Shown here: positions 1-10,715 of the stretch, one piece after another
Layout: every line of letters begins with the position of its first letter
Numbering within the stretch: the first letter of the stretch is position 1
NCBI RefSeq assembly: GCF_022376445.1
Contig: NW_025954963.1
Coordinates: forward strand, 558,001-622,000
DNA length: 64,000 nucleotides
Reading direction: 5' to 3'
DNA from: Fomitopsis serialis
Lineage: Eukaryota; Basidiomycota; Agaricomycetes; Polyporales; Fomitopsidaceae
Notes under the pieces: generated by a model
Told to the model about the DNA's origin: nothing
Databases searched by the model: none
The model's input: the letters and a program-made list of their open reading frames with translations, nothing else
Translations under genes and position numbers: made by a program

Positions 1-1034
1 TGGTGCGCAGAGCGGCCCGTCCTCACAACACGTTGACGTCGTCCTCGCACAGTCACCTGGACCCACCTTCACCAGGTCGACCTGACCCTTACCAGACGCT
101 CCCACCTCCCAGTGACCATTGGATCCAATTGCGCCTCCAGCTATGTCGCTTCAAGGGCGTGTATCGCATCGTCCGCTTTCCGCTGACTACACCTTTGCGA
201 CGCTGTACAAGTTCCTCATGTTCAGCTTCGGATGGTCCGGCGATCATCTGCACGAGTTCAACGTCCTCAGTAACATTGAGATGTACGCGACGCGTCCCGG
301 CGAGATCAAGAAGTGGTCGCAGCCGCTCCCAGAGCAGCCAGACCCCGACGACCATGAGGCGTATATGCAGTGGACGTATCGCTACTTCCGCGACAAGGAT
401 CCCATAATGCGAATCGTCCCGTGGTCGGTGCGCGGCGGGCGCGGCCGAGGCTTTGAAGTCGAGGAGTTCACGCAGGTGTTGGAAGACCATACAACCACCC
501 TGGGTGATGTCTGGAACAAGACGACAAGGAAAAACGCCGCCAAAGGAGAGTGCAGGAACAAGGATATCGCCATTAAGTTCGTTTACGACTTCGGAGGTGA
601 GACTAATTCGTGCTCAGTTGTGGCAAGGGCTGATGGTCGCGGAGATGAATGGGAGGTCCACATATCCATTGATTGTACGAAGGACGGTCACTACATGTTT
701 CATGGCGAGCCAAGAGATTATCCGGAGGTCATGGTCGCCAAAGGAGCGGTGAGGAGGCTTGGACCCTGTGCTACCAGATTGTCTTCATTGACGACCGGAC
801 GACATAGCCTCCTATCGAACATGCAAGCGACCTTCTTCCTGGAGTGCGTGTACACATTACGGAGATCCCTGTGACAGTGACTTACCGCGAGCTCCAGGAG
901 GTTGCAAACAAGAAGAAAGTCTCCCTCTTCTGTTCAAACTGCACTTTCGCCCATTTGTCGCCGGAAAGGTGGGGTCAGTGACACGCAAGACAGAATTGGC
1001 CATCTACAACATCGAAGAGGACGAGGCGTCGTGA
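1..1034 (+). CDS. pRiA4b ORF-3-like domain protein, 5'-partial and frameshifted
   Basis: The reading can be followed through three frames. It starts in a frame open from the window edge (ending ...YRIVRFPLT near base 190), continues as DYTFATLYKFLMFSFGW and HLHEFNV, and ends with KTELAIYNIEEDEAS and a TGA at 1032-1034. The FGW...HLHEF core and the later YDFGGE...WEVHI segment are the signature of the pRiA4b ORF-3-like fold (Pfam family also seen beside IS1096-type elements), which is common in basidiomycete genomes with unknown function. Frame changes near 190, near 745 and again before 1034 are each explained by one missing base. The C-terminal third also contains SLFCSNC, which might belong to the protein or mark an intron. 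No transposon ends are seen beside it. The family call is firm; the exact structure is not. Confidence 0.6.
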
Positions 1035-1543
1035 GGCCGCCCGGGAAGCGCAACGTTGAGGTACTTGCATGCCTAAACAGCCTGCCAACGCCATACGTTG
1101 TTAGTCACACCTTTGTTGTCCGGTTCCGATTTATATGCTACCGCGCATTGCTTACCTAGGGGAGCTCGCTGTAATGTCCTCATAATGTAGTCTTCGATCC
1201 GTTGACCTGCCGTAGTTACGGCGAATGACGCTGCTAGAGCCTAGCACTGTTGGACGGTCCAATTGGACCTCCTCAAGTTCGCCGCGTAGAGGTAGTGCTG
1301 GAACGAATGGCACGGTACTGGCAACAAGAGTCAAGACTGAGTCAGTACTGAGTGTCCAAGAGCAACAGTTCGCGACCCGGAGTCACAGAACGAGCAAGAG
1401 CGGCTGATTCGCAACGGACGTTGAACGCCACACGAGTTTCCATTTCCGGATACCCACTGTAACAGCCACTACACCTTGCCGAAGCGACAAGCAGGCTCTC
1501 TCATCTACCCTCACTTCACCCGTCATCTCTCCTTCCCGCCGTC
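1035..1543. other. intergenic, upstream of VMA3
   Basis: No convincing coding sequence is present. The last 80 bases before the VMA3 start are pyrimidine-rich (tctctcatctacc..., ctctccttcccgcc), typical of fungal housekeeping-gene promoters and 5' leaders. No clear TATA box was found. Confidence 0.5.
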
Positions 1544-2356
1544 ATGTCGGTCTGTCCGCCATATGCGCCGTTCTTTGGCTTTGCAGGAGTCGCCTCGTCG
1601 GTGAGTATATGTGGCTGTTGACGACATTGAAGGCACGTAATGACGTCCTCTGCGCGGCCGTAGATGATATTCAGCAGTAAGTGCTGCGCTGCTCGGAGAA
1701 TAATACTGGACTTATTGACCTGTCGCTAGCTGTTGGGGCAGCGTATGGCACCTCAAAATCTGGCATTGGTATCGCGGGATTGGGGACGTTCAAGCCTGAG
1801 CTCATCATGAAGGTACGTCGCAGTGTATACGTTAGCCTGGACGTACGCTGACTTTGAGGCGCAGTCTCTGATACCTGTCGTCATGTCTGGTATTATCGCT
1901 GTGTACGGGCTTGTAGTGTCCGTGCTCATTGCAGGAGGATGTGAGTTTGAGGGCCACCGCTGTTTACTTGTCACTGACACGTTCACCAAGTGACACCTAC
2001 CGACTATTCTCTATTCGCTGGATTCGTTCACCTAGGTGCCGGGCTTTCATGTGGTTTCACGGGTCTGGCAGCAGGCTACGCGATCGGCTATGTGGGCGAC
2101 TCGGTGTGTGACAGTCTAATTCTCCTAAGTTCACTTTGCTGAAGCATATGCACAGTGCGTGCGGGCGTACGTGTACGAGTCAAAGGTCTTCGTGACCATG
2201 GTGCTCATTCTCATTTTCGGAGAGGTGCTGGGTCTGTACGGGTACGTGCTAATGTATACACCGTCATCGAGCTCTCGTGCTAACATGAGCCCCAGACTGA
2301 TCGTTGCTTTGATCATGAACTCGGCAGCGACAGAGGCAGGGGCGTGTACATACTAA
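1544..2356 (+). CDS. VMA3: V-type H+-ATPase V0 subunit c (proteolipid)
   Basis: This is the 16-kDa proteolipid that forms the proton-carrying rotor ring of the vacuolar ATPase. Seven exons join cleanly: 1544-1600, 1664-1676, 1730-1812, 1865-1940, 1991-2103, 2156-2241 and 2296-2356, giving 162 residues, the usual family length, with no frame error. Diagnostic stretches include [44 protein letters not shown] and [23 protein letters not shown]. The last contains the essential membrane glutamate (the E of FGE), which binds the transported proton. Four hydrophobic helices are readable. Exon 2 is only 13 bases and splits the MIFST helix. All introns are 50-63 bases with GT-AG ends. A second V0 subunit (d) lies about 4 kb downstream on the same strand. 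Confidence 0.95.
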
Positions 2357-2483
2357 TCATCTCGACGCTGCATCGTGATATCCGGAATACACTACACTAA
2401 ACTATGAACCGCCCTTGTCTGAGACGGGATTGAACATACAAATCGACGGTTACCAGCAGTCACATCAACGAATGTGAGGACGT

Positions 2484-3206
2484 TCAGTCGTATCGCCTTC
2501 TGACCCTGCTAGGGCTCCGACTGTCGCTTCTGGCTCGAGGTTTCTTACCTCTCCTTCCCCTCGACCGGCTGCGTGACGATGAGCCGGAGTCTGAGCCTGA
2601 GTGACTGGAGGCAGAGGCAGAGTCCGAACCGGAGCTCGAGTCTGTATCAGAGTCCGAGTCCGAATCGCTGTCACTGCCGGATGAATCAGAGCCTGAGCTC
2701 GACGAGGACCTGCGAAAGGTTGCTTAACACGGCTTGCTGGTGAACATGACGGGTTGGGGAGGTGCTGCTTACCGGCTTCGCTTCTTCTTGCCGTCCTCAG
2801 TGCCCTTGGCTCTCTCCTTTTCTTTCGCCTCCAAGATACGGTTCGCGGTGCCACTCCTGCCATGCTGCATAAGAAAACATAGCTGACTGCAACCTGTTAC
2901 GAAGCTGCGCACTTGTTCTTGAATTCCTCGGGAACCTCGACGGACGGCTTCCCGTCCGCTTTCAGCTTGGCAAGGACGCGCGGGTTCTCGAGCTGCTGCG
3001 TCCGAGATGGGCGGGAGATGTACGGCCGAGAACCTTTGCATTCATACGTGAAGTGTCCTAGTCACGGATAAACATCAACAAGACTTCTCGACCGCGACAA
3101 TGTCGCAGACTAGGTGCACACCTGTACCGAGGCATTTCTGACAGATAGTAGAGGAGGTAGGACGAGGGGCGTTCGCCGAGCGGCGGTGGGGAGCGAACTT
3201 GGACAT
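2484..3206 (-). CDS. zinc-knuckle, SR/SD-rich protein (SREK1IP1-like)
   Basis: Four exons (minus strand: 3206-3122, 3057-2913, 2856-2773, 2709-2484) encode 179 residues without frame errors. The N-terminus carries one CCHC zinc knuckle, CQKCLGTGHFTYEC, split by intron 1. The middle has the conserved PRVLAKLK segment and a basic AKEKERAKG helix. The C-terminus is a long Ser/Asp run (SGSDSDSDSDSD type) followed by SRSRSRGRR, an SR-like tail. This architecture matches SREK1IP1 and its fungal relatives, nuclear proteins tied to splicing factors; a role in RNA processing is inferred from domains only. The start was chosen at the ATG giving MSKFAPHRR. It is convergent with VMA3, their stops lying about 130 bases apart. 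Confidence 0.82.
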
Positions 3207-3478
3207 GTCTAGAGAAAGAATCCGTGGGATGTGCGCTATATAATGCGTCTTAAAAGGGTCCGTATAAAACACACGTCCGCGCCCAAGGAATCAGGAGGAA
3301 CGCAAACTGCAGAGCCGAGAGACGAACGATGGACCTGGTGGCGGAAGGAGAGGTGCGTGAGCGCCCGCGTCATCCGACGCGACCGTGTTTGGACCCTTTG
3401 AGCCCGCTCTCTTTCCTCGACCACCACCCTGCACCCTCAACCGACCAGCCCTCTAGCCTCACATCTCTGAGCTTAGAC

Positions 3479-4752
3479 ATGGGTGGTAATGCTTTCAAAC
3501 AGATCGTCCCTAACGCTACCTTCCCGCGGATGTCTCCGACGACCTACAAGTCTCTCAAGGCCACGCTCCTTCCTCGCATCCAGGGACTCTACGAACTAGT
3601 GGCCGTGCCGCCTGAAACACCAGAGAAAGCTGATCATGGTGATCTCGACTTCGTCGTCGCGTACCCGCGCGGCGATCGCATGTTGGATCGCGTGAAGGAT
3701 GCTCTCAATGCTGTCCACAGCCTGCCGCAGGAGGGCAGGGGACGAGCAACTTCGCAGTTCTCGCAGATGCGTTGAAACTCGACGTGGGCGAGGACCAGAT
3801 GGGTTTATCCTCTGATGGACTGCAGAATACGTACTTCCAGGTGGACGTGAATGTGTGCGCCGACAGGGAAGACTGGCAGCGCACGGTATTTCTGCACTCT
3901 TACGGCGATACGGGTATGATCTTGGGTGTGATTGGACGAGGCGTAGGCGTGTCTCTCGGCGTGCTTGGGCTGAAGTGTGTTTCCTCTCGTCAACTCCGCA
4001 TCTGTAATCCTGAAGATACATCCAACGTACAGCTTTCAAATCCTCTCCAACCAATCCCCCAATCTCTTTAACCTCTCTTCATCTCTGTCACACATCCTCG
4101 AGTTCTATGGCCTCTCACAGGCCAGGCTGGAAGCGGGTTCACCACCCAGCGTGAAGTGTTCGAATGGGTGGCCACCTCCCGCCTCTTCGATGCGCGCAGT
4201 GTGGCGCCGTCCGAGCAGACACATGCACGCGGGAAGAAGCGACGCGAGCCGCGCTCGATGTACCAGAGCTTCCTCGAGTACGCACGCGAGCGCGCAGATG
4301 ACCCCGCGTACGCGCCGCCCCGAGAGACGATCACGCAGGACGATGTGCTCCGCTTCTTTGGGAAAGACGCGGAGCACGCCGCCCTCCTTCGCGCGTCTCG
4401 GATCAAGCAGAACGCCAAGGAGGTGTTCTCGGGCAGAGTGATTGAGGGCTGGATCGGCATGCGAGGGCTGCCGGTCAAGTGGGTCATGGACGTGGCGCGG
4501 GAGCGATTGAACGAAACGCACGATGGCGGTCAGCTCGTCGCGCTGGACCGGGAGCCAGGGCATGAAGCTGAGGCTGCCTTGCTCTCCATCACGCACTGGG
4601 AGGTGGCGCTGTTCGAGATGTCCCTCGAGGAGGTGCAGAAGTTTGTGATGGACATCAAGGCAGAGATGGAGGAATCGGGAACCTTCGAATTGAATTGGCA
4701 GCGGGAGGATGCGAGGAAAGCAGAAAAACGCAATGTTAAGCCGGAGCAGTAA
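3479..4752 (+). CDS. conserved nucleotidyltransferase-like protein of unknown role, two frameshifts
   Basis: The start MGGNAFKQIVPNATFPRM is followed at residues 52-58 by DHGDLDF, which looks like the D-x-D metal site of the DNA polymerase beta-type nucleotidyltransferase fold. The rest (FQVDVNVC, LHSYGDTGMILG, EFYGLSQARLEAG, QREVFEWVATSRLFD, SGRVIEGWIGMRG) reads as one conserved fungal protein of about 400 residues. One intron is clear, 3975-4032. The frame drops by one base twice: near 3738 inside an AGGGGA run and near 4138 at GGGTTC, where one extra T restores FTTQREVF. Both losses are in homopolymers and the protein is conserved on both sides, so sequence error is likelier than decay. 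I recognise the family as fungal-conserved but know no assigned function. Confidence 0.68.
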
Positions 4753-4880
4753 GCCCGCTAGAGACCGTACCCAACAGTGCTGTATTCTTTCCAATACCTT
4801 GTACAATATCAATATGAGGATTACGACAGGCAGCGTCGATCGCTTGTAGTTCCCGCGGATGGGTACGCAAGGTTTCAGCT

Positions 4881-6299
4881 CTAGGATGCACTCAGCAAAT
4901 AGGAAGCACCTTGAATGGATGTGTGACTTACAGAGAGATGATTTCGGAGGCAGCTGATCGATATCATGTCTGACTCCAGTGTGCCATATACCTGTCTTGA
5001 GCGTCTTGTGCTCTAGCATATCTAGCCATTCGAGAACAGTATCGACCACTTCGTCGGAGCGCTGTGAGGACATGCAGAGGTATCAGCTTCCACGGATTCG
5101 ATACGAAGATGGTGCGCTAAAGAACGCACCCCGGTGAAGTTGTGATCAGCCTCTTCTACTATGGCCAGATTATGTGTCCCAGGAGACCTCGCTCCCAGGA
5201 TCTTTGCGTATATGAAGGCGTCGTATCTGTTGTACACATGGCGAATGAGCCCACTGACGGTCTCGCGCTCAGTAAGATGCGTACGGAGGCACAACCGCGT
5301 CCTTCAGCCCGTGGATCGTCAACACGTCAATGGCAGCCGGGAAGCGGTCCCAGACAATAGAGGTGTCCAGCGACGCAAACTCGTGATGGTCTTGGATAGT
5401 TACTCTTGAAGGCCGTGATCAAATCTCGCACAAATTCGTAGTGAACAGAAAGAGTTACTTCATGCTGACCGGCTGACGCGCTACCACGGCTTTGACCTCG
5501 TAGTATCCCTGCCTCTCGAGCTGCGCCTTGATCTCGGGCTTGTTTGTCTGATCTGAACGACCCTCACACATTAAGACGACGAACGACCCAACGAGGCTTT
5601 TCGCGGAGATTGTAGACACACTTACCATACATTTTCTACGGGAGGACGTATGAAACAACACCAGACATATTGGAAAATCGCACGCACATGCAACCTGTAC
5701 CGCCCGCTCACGTTGACGACCCCGCGCACGCTGCCCGCCTCTTCCTTGGGATATCGGCTGAGCCAGACTATACCCACCACGCTCCCGCGCGAGTGCCCAA
5801 TGATGGTGTCAATCACGTAGCCGTACTCGCGCACCAGGTACCGGACAACGATGTGTAGATCCTGGATATCGTCTTCAATCCCGCCGAGGCGTAGGGTGCC
5901 TGGCGTTTCGAAGTTGCCACTGCATCCCAGAGGTTCAATTGTGATGAGGACGATTGGGACGTATGTCACATACCGGAAGTCGAATCGGAAAGAGTCCATT
6001 GGCAGCCTGAGAGCAAGACGCTTCTGGAAGAGATAATCCTTATGTCTACATGCCAGTCAATGTCTGTCTCGGAGTCGGGCACAAGGCATCTACCCCAGCG
6101 ACCCATGGAGGATCTAGTAGCATATTGTCAGTCGTGCGTCTCAATCGCGGACATGACAACTGACTAAAGCAATCCGACGTCCCTGCGTCGGCTCATATGG
6201 TTCGAGCTGCTCGAGGACTCCCACTATCGAGCAGTTCTCTGCATGGGGGTGCGGTATAAAGAGCTTCGTAGTCTTCTCAGATGTGACTTGTTTACCCAT
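4881..6299 (-). CDS. alpha/beta hydrolase (serine hydrolase, S33-like)
   Basis: Ten exons on the minus strand give about 312 residues with no frame error: 6299-6165, 6113-6094, 6045-5974, 5919-5688, 5635-5626, 5552-5459, 5404-5285, 5226-5130, 5061-4932, 4909-4881. The fold is clear. HGSLGHKDYL provides the oxyanion-hole HG, and IGHSRGS is the nucleophile elbow with the catalytic Ser. VLTIHGLKDAVVPP supplies the acid strand, and EEADHNFTG carries the likely catalytic His. Substrate is unknown; fungal relatives are cytosolic esterase/acyl-transferase-like proteins. Exons 2 (20 bases) and 5 (10 bases) are very small. The 3' end is uncertain: an alternative acceptor would extend the protein about 50 codons and overlap the end of the opposite gene. 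The start MGKQVTSEKTTKLF is the family-typical one. Confidence 0.82.
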
Positions 6300-6602
6300 G
6301 TCGAAGAGCTGTCCTGGTCCAACTTCAAGCCGTTATGCACCTAGCAAGCCCAGAGAGAACTAATAGTGATTCTAGTAGAGATTGGCACAGATGAGCACGG
6401 GGCTGCACGCCCGCGTAATCTGTGATTCGGACATGGACGCGGCTGCCCATGACTGCTTTCAGCTGCTTTCCGACGTGCTGCCCGAGCCAATCGCCGAGGC
6501 TGGGAGTCCGCGCCGATCCTAGCGTGGGAATGTCTCCCCGATCCGTCGCCAGCCAGGTCAGGCGTCTCTCGTACCACAGCAGCATTCACCAGGAGCGGTG
6601 CA

Positions 6603-7934
6603 ATGGAGGCCCTCTTCTTCAATGTGCGTCCGCTCCTGTCCAGAACTCGCTTGGTGCGCAACTGACGCAAGTCGCTTTGTAGGTAAACAACGGGTTCCTC
6701 GAGGGGATTGTCAGGGGTTACAAGGCGGTCTCCTCACCCAGAACCAGTACAGCAACCTCACGCAATGCGAGACCATTGAGGGTGCGTGTGTCATAGCCTG
6801 GCGGACTGCAGGAGGATGAATCGTTGCATTATAGACTTAGGACACAGCTTTCTGCTACGGACTATGGCAACTTCCTCGCGAACGAGCCGCTGCCCATCTC
6901 GACGTCAACCATTGCCGACAAGGCAACGCAAGTGCTCGTCGACCAGTTCAACTTCCTGCGCAGCAATGCTGTCGCTCCTCTGTCCAAGTTCTTCGATTAC
7001 ATCACGTAGGATGCGCCACGGTGTACTGGGATCTATGACTGACGTTGAACCGCTGCAGGTATGCGTACATGATTGACAACGTCATCTTGCTCATTACCGG
7101 CACGCTACACGAGCGCAATACCCAAGAGCTGCTGGAACGTTGCCATCCATTAGGCGTGTTTGAGACACTCCCTGCCCTCTGTGTCGCCACGAACGTGGAG
7201 GAACTCTACCGCACTGCCCTCATTGAGACTCCTCTCGGTATGTCTCCTACCAGTCATGCTGCCAGCGGCTGCTGACTGTCCGCAGCACCCTACTTCCGGG
7301 AGTGCTTCAGTGCCGCGGACCTCGACGACCTCAACATTGAGATTATCCGTAACACGCTCTACAAGGCCTACCTCGAAGACTTCCACGCCTTCTGCGACAC
7401 CATTGGCGGACCGACGGCGGAGGTAATGCAGCGTATCCTCGCCTTCGAGGCGGACCGCCGCAGCATTAACATCACTATCAACTCCTTTGGCACCGAGCTC
7501 TCGAAGGAGCGTCGCGCGAAGCTCTTCCCGTCCATCGGCCGCCTCTTTCCCGCAGGCAATAACGCGCTCGCGCGCGCAGAAGACTTCGAGCAGGTCCGGC
7601 AGGGGTGCGAGGGCGTCATGGAGTACCGCGCGTTCTTCGAGAGCGCCCCGGGGTCGCGCGGGCGGGCACAAAACGGGAACGACAGCCAGGCGTACCTCTT
7701 GGGCGACAGCGCGGACGGGCTGGGCGACTCGAGCGGCGCCGCAGAGCTGGAGGACCGCTTCTTCGCGCACGAGGTGCACCTGAACAAGCTCGCGTTCCTA
7801 CAGCAGTTCCAGTACGGTGTGTTCTACGCATACTGAAGCTGAAGGAGCAGGAGATCCGGAGTTTGACGTGGATTGCGGAGTGTATCGCGCAGGATGCGAG
7901 GGACAGGATACAGGACTACATCGCTACGTTTTAG
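6603..7934 (+). CDS. VMA6: V-type H+-ATPase V0 subunit d, three frameshifts
   Basis: Subunit d couples the V1 stalk to the c-ring of the vacuolar ATPase. The exons are 6603-6623, 6683-6781, 6835-7005, 7059-7237 and 7286-7934, and the product is about 360 residues. Characteristic stretches are [99 protein letters not shown] and the C-terminal [13 protein letters not shown]. Three single-base losses break the frame: near 6724 (AAGGC, should code K-G-G-L-L), at 6837 (D-F-R, one base short) and near 7832 (Y-L-K-L-K, one base short). The gene is normally single-copy and needed for vacuolar acidification, so these are probably assembly errors. It is divergent from the hydrolase across about 300 bases. 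Confidence 0.92.
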
Positions 7935-8064
7935 CTAGTTGTAAGTAGTTGCAGTATCATGATTCAATGACTTTTGGGTTCAGACTATACAGTATTGCAT
8001 GAAGACTCTCGGTACAACTGTCATCATGATCGAGCATGCACAAAAACATGCTGCCTGCAGATGA

Positions 8065-8164
8065 CTCCGATACGGGGAATCGAACCCCGAGCTACCGCGA
8101 TCTGAAGAGGATACGAGGACATGCATATGAAAGGCGGTAATGTTAGCCGTTACACCATATCGGA
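8065..8164 (-). tRNA. tRNA-Glu (UUC anticodon) with an intron
   Basis: The minus strand folds as a tRNA. The acceptor stem is TCCGATA/TATCGGA with discriminator G, and the D arm GTGT...ACAT encloses AACGGCTA. The anticodon stem is ACCGC/GCGGT with loop C-T-TTC-A, and the T arm is CGGGG-TTCGATT-CCCCG. The anticodon TTC decodes GAA. About 28 extra bases sit between positions 37 and 38, the canonical place for a nuclear tRNA intron. A T5 run (8042-8046) about 20 bases downstream can act as the Pol III terminator. Confidence 0.9.
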
Positions 8165-8406
8165 CAATTCAGGCGTTCCGCTGGCTCTGAGAGGTGTGGC
8201 GAGGTTATGGTCTGCTGATGTCAGTTCGGGAGTGGGCAGAGTTGACGTGCAGGCGATGACATGCGCGCCGGTGTAGATGGTCATCCACGCGCTCCTCCGG
8301 CGTCCGCTCCGTCTCTGCCAGCCCTGGCTCTTCGCCCGGCTCATAAGACCCACCTCCAACTGCCGCCCACCATCCCAGCTCTGTCCGGAGAGCACACCCA
8401 CCTACC

Positions 8407-10332
8407 ATGGCCCCGCCCACAGAGAAGCAGGCAGAGATCCTCAAGCAGTTCCGCGAGCACCTCGAGGAACAGGATCTCATTCATGACAGCGACAACATCG
8501 GCACGGACGACGCTACGCTGCTGTAAGTGATCCGCAATGCGTTCTGGGTCATGCTAACGCGATCCCCGTGCAGACGCTTCCTGCGAGCGCGGCAGTTTGA
8601 CGTGAAGGCGGCGACCACGATGTGGGAGAACTGCCAGAACTGGCGAAATACAGTGGAGGGCATCGGAATGACGAGCTGTACCGCGACTGGACCCATACGA
8701 TGTGCGTGCCTCCATCCCCCACACACAGACCGATCCACCTGACGCGCCGCCCCGCGCAGTACCCCGAACGCCCCGCGGTGTTCGAGTGCTGGCCGCTCTG
8801 GTTCCACAAGACGGACAAGAAGGGTCGTCCACTTAACATCCACCACTTCGGCGGGATCAACATGCCCGAACTCTACAAGCACATCACGCCCGAGAGGTTC
8901 TGGCAACATCGTCGTCAACGCGGAGTCGCTCACCCGCGAGGTCTCCCCGCGTCCGCGCGCGCGGCGGGCCACCAGATCGACGGGACGTTCGTCATCGTCG
9001 ATCTCAAAGGATTCGGCCTGAGCCAATTCTGGCAGATGAAGAACCTCGCGCGGGACTCGTTTCAGATTTCCCAAGACTACTTTCCCGAGACGTGTGTTCC
9101 CCCATTCTCTGACACCCAGTTAGCTGCTAACGGTGTGCTAGGATGGCGCAGCTTGCGATCATCAACGCACCCGCGTCGTTCACGACCATCTGGAGCTTCA
9201 TCAAGCCCTGGCTCGCGAAGGAGACTCTCGCCAAGATCGACATCCTCGGCACAAACTATCAGGACGTCCTCCTCGAGCAGATCGCCGCCGAGAACCTGCC
9301 CGAGAGCCTCGGTGGGACATGTACATGCGCGGAAGCTGGCGGGTGCAAGCTGAGCAACGCCGGTCCGTGGATGCAGCACCGCAAGATCCGAAGAGAGAAG
9401 TGGTTGCGGGGCGAGCGGACGCGAATGGGGCTGGGCATGGAGGGCGAGGACGAGGACGACGGGGTGAGGGGGATTGGAAGCGATGAGCAGACGAAGGCCG
9501 CTACGAACCAGCTGGAGAAGCAGGCGGAGGCTGTAGCTACGGCCGGACAGACCGCGGATAAGGAGCCTGCGGAAGTCCCGCCTGAGGTCGTGCAGAACCC
9601 ACAGGAACGTCTGCAGAGCTTCGCGGCGCCCGAGCCTTCGCTCCCAGCCAACACAGCTACGTACGAGAAATCGACGGAGGTCGTTGCAGAACAGGATACT
9701 GCGCTCAAGCCCGCTTCGCCGCCAGCCCTCTCGCCCTCGGCGTCAGCGTCCTCATCCTCTGCATCCTCGTCGTCCTTCCAGTCCGCACGCTCTTCCTTCG
9801 GGAGTACCGACACATTGGGGAGCGCCGGCGGGCACAGCACGAAGACGGGGACGAGCGCGGTAACGGGGACGAGCACGTCGACGACGGAGACGGGCGTGAG
9901 CCGGGATAGCCAGGGAAAGTCCAAGCACTCCAGCATCCGGAAGAAGCTCAAGAAGCCACTGGAGAAGCTCGGCCTGGGCAGCCTCGCCGCGCGCGCAAAC
10001 GGCGAGGAGGGTTCGTTGGTTGGGAGCTCGGTGAGCCGCGGGACGTCGGCGGATGGGACACGGTCGCTGTTCAGACGGAGTCGCCAACCGAGTGCGGTGC
10101 CTGCGGATGAGGACGCGAGTCGTGGATCTTCGCTGGATGCTGGGCCGTCTCCGGCGCAAGTAAATGGGGCCACGTCGTCGCCATGCAGAGTCCGGAAGAT
10201 GCACCTGCGTCGACTGACACAGAACCGCCGTCGAGTGCCCTGTCGGCGAAGAGCGCCAAGTCTGTGCAAGAGATCTACGAGCACCATCCTGAGACGAGGG
10301 TCCCCCAGATGGGCGACTTCGTCCAAGCATGA
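8407..10332 (+). CDS. Sec14-like CRAL-TRIO phosphatidylinositol transfer protein with long C-terminal tail, several frameshifts
   Basis: Exon 1 is 8407-8522 (MAPPTEKQAEILKQF) and exon 2 starts at 8574 with RFLRARQFDVKAATTMW, the CRAL-TRIO N-terminal helices. The lipid-binding domain follows: NIHHFGGINMPELYKHITPE, VNAESLTREV, GTFVIVDLKGFGLSQFWQMK, FPETMAQLAIINAP, LGTNYQDVL and LPESLGGTC, all typical of Sec14. A further intron runs 9095-9142; another is likely at 8706-8759. The domain is followed by about 330 disordered residues rich in Ser, Glu and Ala, ending EHHPETRVPQMGDFVQA. Frame breaks occur near 8670 (one base lost), 8905 (two lost), 8943 (one lost) and 10175 (one lost). It probably moves PI/PC between Golgi or plasma-membrane pools, by family analogy. 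Confidence 0.85.
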
Positions 10333-10715
10333 CGGGCAAGTGCATGATTGAAGAAGTCGGACCATGTGTATTGATCTCTGTGTTTGTCTCCTGTCTTGTC
10401 CGTCACTGTCTGATTAGTTATCGCCATGCAGTCTTTAGATCACATGAACTGAAGCTTGTAGCATTAGGTCACATCGTAGCATACCACGCTGTAATCGGAA
10501 ACGGAATCATATCTCTTCTTGAATTCTCCACCGACCTTTGTGGACTTGGAGCGAAACGACGCACACCTTCGCCCGAGCTCACGGTGCTCATAAACTTGGC
10601 ATGGGCATGCAAGGGATGACGAGCATGATGAGCATTACTCTCCAGCAGAGTGCAACTCTGATGTCGAGACGAATAATATAGCAACCAGAGGCCCGGGAGG
10701 AAGCAACACGACAAT
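10333..10715. other. intergenic between convergent genes
   Basis: This is the 3' flank shared by the Sec14-like gene and the mitochondrial ribosomal protein gene, which face each other. I see no coding signal, RNA gene or repeat; small AT-rich stretches may hold both polyadenylation sites. Confidence 0.5.

Noticed and set aside
1..1034. Possible IS1096-like transposon passenger gene
   Set aside because: The pRiA4b ORF-3-like fold is shared with insertion-sequence passengers, but no transposase or terminal repeat is seen and the domain is common in basidiomycete chromosomes.
4105..4880. Minus-strand open frame continuing the hydrolase exon
   Set aside because: It runs antisense through the nucleotidyltransferase-like gene; only its first part (4932-5061) is a real hydrolase exon.
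9259..10365. Long minus-strand open frame of 368 codons
   Set aside because: It is the antisense of the SEC14-like C-terminal tail and mirrors its low-complexity sequence.
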